From: Candidatus Mediterraneibacter stercorigallinarum
Lineage (GTDB): Bacteria; Bacillota; Clostridia; Lachnospirales; Lachnospiraceae
Assembly: GCA_019116185.1 (NCBI GenBank)
Contig: DXCD01000133.1
Location: forward strand, 1-9,503
Direction of reading: 5' to 3'
Length of the DNA stretch: 9,503 nt
In this document: piece by piece, positions 5,605 through 9,503 of the stretch
Numbering within the stretch: position 1 is the first letter of the stretch
Layout: the number at the start of each line of letters is the position of its first letter
Notes under the pieces: model-generated
What the model was told of the DNA's origin: nothing
What the model saw: only the letters and a program-made list of their open reading frames with translations
Database searches by the model: none
Position numbers and translations under genes: made by a program

Positions 5605-7869
5605 ATGAAGATTCAGGAAAGATTAGAAGCATATATGGGAAAGACAGTTTCTCAGGCATCCAACGAAGAAATTTACAGCGGACTTCTTACCATTGTGCAG
5701 GATATGGCGGCGGAGAAGGAGCGCGCGGACAGCAAGAAGAAACTCTATTATATTTCAGCAGAGTTCCTGATCGGGAAGCTGCTCTCCAACAACATGATCA
5801 ACCTGGGTATCTACCAGGAAGTAAAGGAGATGCTGGAAAAGAACGGCAAAGATATCTGCAAGATCGAAGAAGCAGAGGCAGAACCGTCTCTTGGAAACGG
5901 AGGCCTGGGCAGGCTTGCGGCATGTTTTCTTGACTCCATCGCTACACTGGGGCTTGCAGGCGACGGCATCGGGCTGAATTATCATCTGGGACTCTTTAAG
6001 CAGGAGTTTGAGGATCGTCTCCAGAAGGAGACTCCGAATCCCTGGATCGGAGAGAACTCTTGGCTTAAAAAGACAGAGGTTACATACCCTGTTGAGTTTA
6101 AGGGGCTGAAGGTTAATGCCCGTATGTACGACATTGAAGTGACAGGATATAATAATAAGACAAATAAACTGCATCTGTTTGACCTGGATTCTGTAGATGA
6201 GACGATCGTACATGACGGCATTGATTTTGACAAAGAGGATATCAGGAAGAACCTGACCCTCTTCCTTTACCCGGATGACAGCGACGAGCAGGGAAGACTG
6301 CTGCGTATTTACCAGCAGTATTTCATGGTCAGCGCAGGAGCGCAGCTCATTCTTGACGAGTGTGTGGCTAAGGGAAGCAATTTGTATGACCTGCCGGACT
6401 ATGCGGTGATCCAGATCAACGATACTCATCCCACGATGGTGATCCCGGAGCTGATCCGCCTGCTTGCAGCGCGGGGCATGGATGTAGATGACGCGATAAA
6501 TGTAGTGGCAAGGACATGTGCGTACACGAATCATACGATTCTTGCAGAAGCGCTGGAAAAATGGCCGGTGCATTATCTCAAGAAAGTGGTGCCTCAGCTT
6601 GTGCCGATCATCGAGATCCTGGATGACAAGGTAAGGAGAAAATTTGACGATGAGAGCGTTGCCATCATTGACCGGAATGATACAGTGCACATGGCGCACA
6701 TTGATATCCATTACGGATTCAGTGTAAACGGTGTCGCGGCCCTTCACACGGAGATCCTGAAGAATTCAGAGCTGAATAATTTCTACAAGATCTACCCGGA
6801 GAAGTTCAACAACAAGACCAACGGCATTACATTCCGCCGGTGGCTGATGCACTGCAATCCGCTGCTTACCGAGTTCCTGGACGAAACGATCGGGGAGGGG
6901 TACAAGAAGGATGCCGCAGAGCTTAAGAAGCTTCTGGCATATAAGGATCATGAAAATGTCCTGAACAGGCTGCTTGACATCAAGCACAAAAATAAAGAGG
7001 CGCTGGCAGATTACCTGAAAGAGACTCAGGGGATTGCGATCAGCCCGGATACGATCTTTGACATCCAGGTGAAACGTCTCCACGAGTACAAACGCCAGCA
7101 GCTGAACGCCCTGTATATCATTGACAAATATCTGGAGATCAAGGCAGGAAAGATCCCGTCTGCTCCTGTGACTGCGATCTTCGGGGCAAAGGCAGCACCC
7201 GCGTATGTGATCGCTAAGGATATCATCCACCTGATCCTCTGTCTTCAGGAGATCATTAACAATGATCCGGAGGTCAGCCCATATCTGAAAGTGGTCATGG
7301 TAGAGAATTACAATGTGACAAAAGCAGGAAAACTGATCCCTGCATGTGATATCTCCGAGCAGATTTCTCTTGCTTCCAAAGAGGCGAGCGGCACGGGCAA
7401 CATGAAATTCATGTTAAACGGAGCGGTAACACTGGGCACTGAAGACGGGGCGAACGTGGAGATCCACGAGGCCGTGGGCGACGACAATATCTTCGTGTTC
7501 GGGGCTTCCAGCGATGAAGTGATCGAGCATTATGCAAAGGCTGACTATGTGGCAAAGACTTATTACGAGGAAAATCCGGCGATCAAGGCAGCGGTTGATT
7601 TTATCACCAGCGAGGAGATGCTGGAAGTGGGCTGCGAGGAGAACCTGACAAGGCTGAAAAACGAACTCATCAACAAAGACTGGTTCATGACGCTGCTCGA
7701 CTTTGACTCTTACAAAGAGACAAAAGAGATGGCTCTGGCAGCTTATGCGGACAGAAAAGCATGGGCAAAGATGATGCTGGTCAACATCGCGATGGCGGGA
7801 TTCTTTTCATCCGACAGGACGATCGAAGAGTATAATAAAGATATCTGGAAATTACAGGAGGAAAAATAA
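5605..7869 (+). CDS. glgP: Glycogen/alpha-glucan phosphorylase
   Basis: This cytosolic PLP enzyme (GT35) cleaves alpha-1,4-glucans with phosphate to give glucose-1-phosphate. The 754-residue protein covers the whole catalytic fold: KLYYISAEFLIGKLL near the N-terminus, SLGNGGLGRLAA at 95-106, LYPDDS, INDTHPTMVIPELIRLL, KRLHEYKRQQLNAL, and the PLP-lysine segment EASGTGNMKFMLNGA with Lys601. It ends in the family's MAGFFSSDRTIEEY. It is shorter than E. coli GlgP (about 815) and lacks the animal N-terminal phosphorylation/AMP region. The segment usually reading YGIRYEYGIF reads GIGLNYHLGLF, which marks a variant subgroup. An upstream in-frame ATG at 5581 exists, but AAAGGAG at 5592-5598, 6 bases before the ATG at 5605, decides the start. 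malQ follows after one base. Glycogen versus maltodextrin preference cannot be told from sequence. Confidence 0.97.
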   Translation: MKIQERLEAYMGKTVSQASNEEIYSGLLTIVQDMAAEKERADSKKKLYYISAEFLIGKLLSNNMINLGIYQEVKEMLEKNGKDICKIEEAEAEPSLGNGGLGRLAACFLDSIATLGLAGDGIGLNYHLGLFKQEFEDRLQKETPNPWIGENSWLKKTEVTYPVEFKGLKVNARMYDIEVTGYNNKTNKLHLFDLDSVDETIVHDGIDFDKEDIRKNLTLFLYPDDSDEQGRLLRIYQQYFMVSAGAQLILDECVAKGSNLYDLPDYAVIQINDTHPTMVIPELIRLLAARGMDVDDAINVVARTCAYTNHTILAEALEKWPVHYLKKVVPQLVPIIEILDDKVRRKFDDESVAIIDRNDTVHMAHIDIHYGFSVNGVAALHTEILKNSELNNFYKIYPEKFNNKTNGITFRRWLMHCNPLLTEFLDETIGEGYKKDAAELKKLLAYKDHENVLNRLLDIKHKNKEALADYLKETQGIAISPDTIFDIQVKRLHEYKRQQLNALYIIDKYLEIKAGKIPSAPVTAIFGAKAAPAYVIAKDIIHLILCLQEIINNDPEVSPYLKVVMVENYNVTKAGKLIPACDISEQISLASKEASGTGNMKFMLNGAVTLGTEDGANVEIHEAVGDDNIFVFGASSDEVIEHYAKADYVAKTYYEENPAIKAAVDFITSEEMLEVGCEENLTRLKNELINKDWFMTLLDFDSYKETKEMALAAYADRKAWAKMMLVNIAMAGFFSSDRTIEEYNKDIWKLQEEK
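7856..7861 (+). promoter_or_regulatory. malQ ribosome binding site inside the glgP end
   Basis: AGGAGG lies within the last codons of glgP, 9 bases before the malQ ATG at 7871. The glgP stop at 7867-7869 lies between this site and the start. Ribosomes finishing glgP therefore pass over the malQ start region, which suggests translational coupling and balanced production of the two enzymes. Confidence 0.85.
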
Positions 7870-7870
7870 A

Positions 7871-9373
7871 ATGAAGAGAGCGAGCGGAATCTTACTGCCC
7901 GTATTTTCCCTGCCGTCAGAGTATGGGATCGGATGCTTCTCAAAGGAAGCTTATGAATTCGTGGATATGCTGAAAAAAGCAGGACAGAGTTACTGGCAGA
8001 TCCTGCCGCTTGGACCGACTGGTTACGGAGACTCTCCGTACCAGTCTTTCTCCACGTATGCGGGCAATCCATATTTTATCGACCTGGAGACCTTAGTCAA
8101 GGAAGGTCTTCTGACAGAAGCAGAGTGCGCGGAATATGATTTCGGGGATCAGGCGGACAGTATTGACTATGAGAAGATCTATAAGTCCAGGTTCAAGGTG
8201 CTGAAAAAGGCTTATGAACGTTTTAGGGACCGCATGAGAGACGGGCATCAGGAAAAGGCGGAATACGAGCGGTTTGTCAGCGAAAATGCTTTCTGGTTGG
8301 ATGATTACAGCCTGTACATGGCAGTCAAGGATAAAAATGACGGCGTGAGCTGGAATGAGTGGGATGCTCCGCTCAAGAACAGAGATCGGGAAGCTTTAGC
8401 AGCGGCAGGGGAAGAACTGGCAGAGGAGATCAGCTTCTACAAGTTCCAGCAGTATGAGTTCGGCCGCCAGTGGAAGAAGCTCCATGCCTATGCCAATGAG
8501 CAGGGCGTGAAGATCATCGGGGACATCCCGATCTACGTGGCGTTTGACAGCGCGGACACATGGGCGGCGCCCCAGATGTTCCAGTTCGATGAGAACAACG
8601 AACCCACAGGGGTTGCCGGATGTCCTCCGGACGCATTTTCCGCTACAGGACAGCTCTGGGGAAACCCTTTGTATGACTGGGAATATCATAAGAATACAGG
8701 GTATGAGTGGTGGATCCGCAGGATCGAGCACTGCCTGAAGCTTTATGACGTGGTGAGGATCGATCATTTCCGCGGCTTTGACGAGTATTACTCGATCCCG
8801 TACGGGGAGACTACTGCCATAAACGGAAAGTGGATGCCAGGACCCGGAATGGATCTTTTCCGCGCGATCGAAGAAAAGCTGGGACGGCCGGAGATCATCG
8901 CAGAGGATCTGGGCTTCCTAACGCCGAGTGTCCTTCAGCTTCTCAAAGACAGCGGTTTTCCGGGAATGAAGGTGCTTCAGTTTGCGTTTGACGCAAGGGA
9001 GTCGTCCAACTATCTCCCCCACACTTATCCCACTAACTGCGTGGTCTACACAGGAACCCATGACAATGACACTACAAGAGGCTGGTATCATGCGGTAGGA
9101 AAATACGCCAGAGATTTTGCAAAAGAATATATGTGCAAGCCAAGGATGGACGAGGACACCCTGGCCGGGGACTTTATCAGCCTGGCAATGGGAAGCGTTG
9201 CAGACCTGTGCGTGATCCCCATGCAGGACTATCTCGGGCTCGGAAGCGAGGCACGCATCAATATCCCGTCAACACTTGGAGGAAACTGGGTGTGGAGGAT
9301 GAAAGAAGGACAGTTTGACGAAGAGACGGCGGAGGAGATCCTCAGAGTGACCAGACTCTACGGGAGGATCTGA
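7871..9373 (+). CDS. malQ: 4-alpha-glucanotransferase (amylomaltase, GH77)
   Basis: MalQ moves glucan segments between alpha-1,4-linked oligosaccharides, turning short maltodextrins into longer chains for phosphorylase and releasing glucose. The 500-residue protein has the standard GH77 length. It opens with SGILLPVFSLPSEYGIG and YWQILPLGPTGYGDSPYQ, and carries IIGDIPIYVAFDSADTW in the middle. The catalytic residues are visible: nucleophile Asp298 in VVRIDHFRGF, acid/base Glu345 in IIAEDLGFLTP, and the third carboxylate Asp398 in YTGTHDNDTTRGW. Nothing is truncated. It starts one base after glgP with its ribosome site inside that gene, so the two form an operon in which phosphorylase and glucanotransferase act together on stored or imported alpha-glucan. 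No classical terminator follows. Confidence 0.97.
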   Translation: MKRASGILLPVFSLPSEYGIGCFSKEAYEFVDMLKKAGQSYWQILPLGPTGYGDSPYQSFSTYAGNPYFIDLETLVKEGLLTEAECAEYDFGDQADSIDYEKIYKSRFKVLKKAYERFRDRMRDGHQEKAEYERFVSENAFWLDDYSLYMAVKDKNDGVSWNEWDAPLKNRDREALAAAGEELAEEISFYKFQQYEFGRQWKKLHAYANEQGVKIIGDIPIYVAFDSADTWAAPQMFQFDENNEPTGVAGCPPDAFSATGQLWGNPLYDWEYHKNTGYEWWIRRIEHCLKLYDVVRIDHFRGFDEYYSIPYGETTAINGKWMPGPGMDLFRAIEEKLGRPEIIAEDLGFLTPSVLQLLKDSGFPGMKVLQFAFDARESSNYLPHTYPTNCVVYTGTHDNDTTRGWYHAVGKYARDFAKEYMCKPRMDEDTLAGDFISLAMGSVADLCVIPMQDYLGLGSEARINIPSTLGGNWVWRMKEGQFDEETAEEILRVTRLYGRI

Positions 9374-9503
9374 AATCTGGATTTGTCGGGGAGACGGCCG
9401 ATGGAGATAACGTCCGAAAACCGTAGTATATTTTAAGACGTATTCGTGGCGGGCGGGGATGTGGCTCAGGTTCCGCTCCACGATTTGGGAAAGACGTAAA
9501 AGG
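9374..9503 (+). other. Non-coding tail after malQ with a possible leader hairpin
   Basis: I see no supportable gene in these 130 bases. TCGTGG (9444-9449) pairs with CCACGA (9478-9483), and inside it GCGG (9453-9456) can pair with CCGC (9473-9476), giving an interrupted hairpin. TATATT at 9427-9432 resembles a -10 box but has no clear -35. AAGACGT occurs twice, at 9435-9441 and 9491-9497, flanking the hairpin. The window ends in AAAAGG, which could be the start of a ribosome site for a gene beyond the edge. No T-run terminator was found. Confidence 0.35.

Noticed and set aside
5556..5933. 125-codon frame starting at GTG after AAGGAG, overlapping glgP
   Set aside because: The AAGGAG at 5548-5553 is only 2 bases from the GTG, too close for normal initiation, and from 5605 on the translation is just glgP read in another frame. 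The product looks like no protein.
5755..6747. 330-codon open frame antisense to glgP
   Set aside because: It lies wholly inside a clearly conserved phosphorylase gene, resembles no known family, and is explained by the codon bias of the plus strand.
9269..9503. Minus-strand open frame that could be the end of a convergent gene
   Set aside because: The part from 9503 to about 9390 looks mildly protein-like (for example NLSHIPARHEYVLKY), but the frame would overlap about 100 bases of the conserved malQ end and I recognise no family. Sequence beyond the window would settle it.

Overview
The window looks like a stretch of a Gram-positive clostridial chromosome, most likely a gut Lachnospiraceae-type bacterium. 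The base for this is roughly balanced G+C, strong AGGAGG-type Shine-Dalgarno sites before most genes, a long glutamine-dependent NadE, a zinc-type Hsp33, and a short clostridial-style glycogen phosphorylase next to malQ. The family-level assignment is an inference from protein character, not from a marker gene. Coding density is high and I see no mobile element, CRISPR array, tRNA or rRNA.

Left half, plus strand (1-4506): the 3' part of a class I SAM-dependent methyltransferase carries a recently expanded charged repeat in its middle. It is followed 4 bases later by hslO (Hsp33 redox chaperone), then nadE (glutamine-dependent NAD+ synthetase), then a MoeA-like molybdopterin-binding-domain protein with a four-cysteine tail. 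Same orientation and gaps of 4, 51 and 35 bases suggest one transcription unit of housekeeping and redox/cofactor genes. The last gene ends in a perfect 9-bp hairpin and converges with the next gene.

Right half (4522-9373): an AraC-family regulator on the minus strand diverges from glgP (alpha-glucan phosphorylase) and malQ (4-alpha-glucanotransferase). GlgP and MalQ form a classical intracellular glycogen/maltodextrin breakdown pair. MalQ disproportionates short oligosaccharides into chains long enough for GlgP, which releases glucose-1-phosphate. The 180-base divergent region appears to hold two promoters sharing one palindromic -35 hexamer, and a leader with direct GTTCATA repeats plus a 10-bp inverted repeat. 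This supports, but does not prove, local control of glgP-malQ by the AraC-type protein.

The last 130 bases hold no gene I can support, only a possible hairpin and what may be the ribosome binding site of a gene beyond the window.

I did not find a convincingly new multi-gene system. The most interesting points are the regulatory architecture between the AraC-type gene and glgP, the repeat insertion in the methyltransferase, and the orphan molybdopterin-domain protein.
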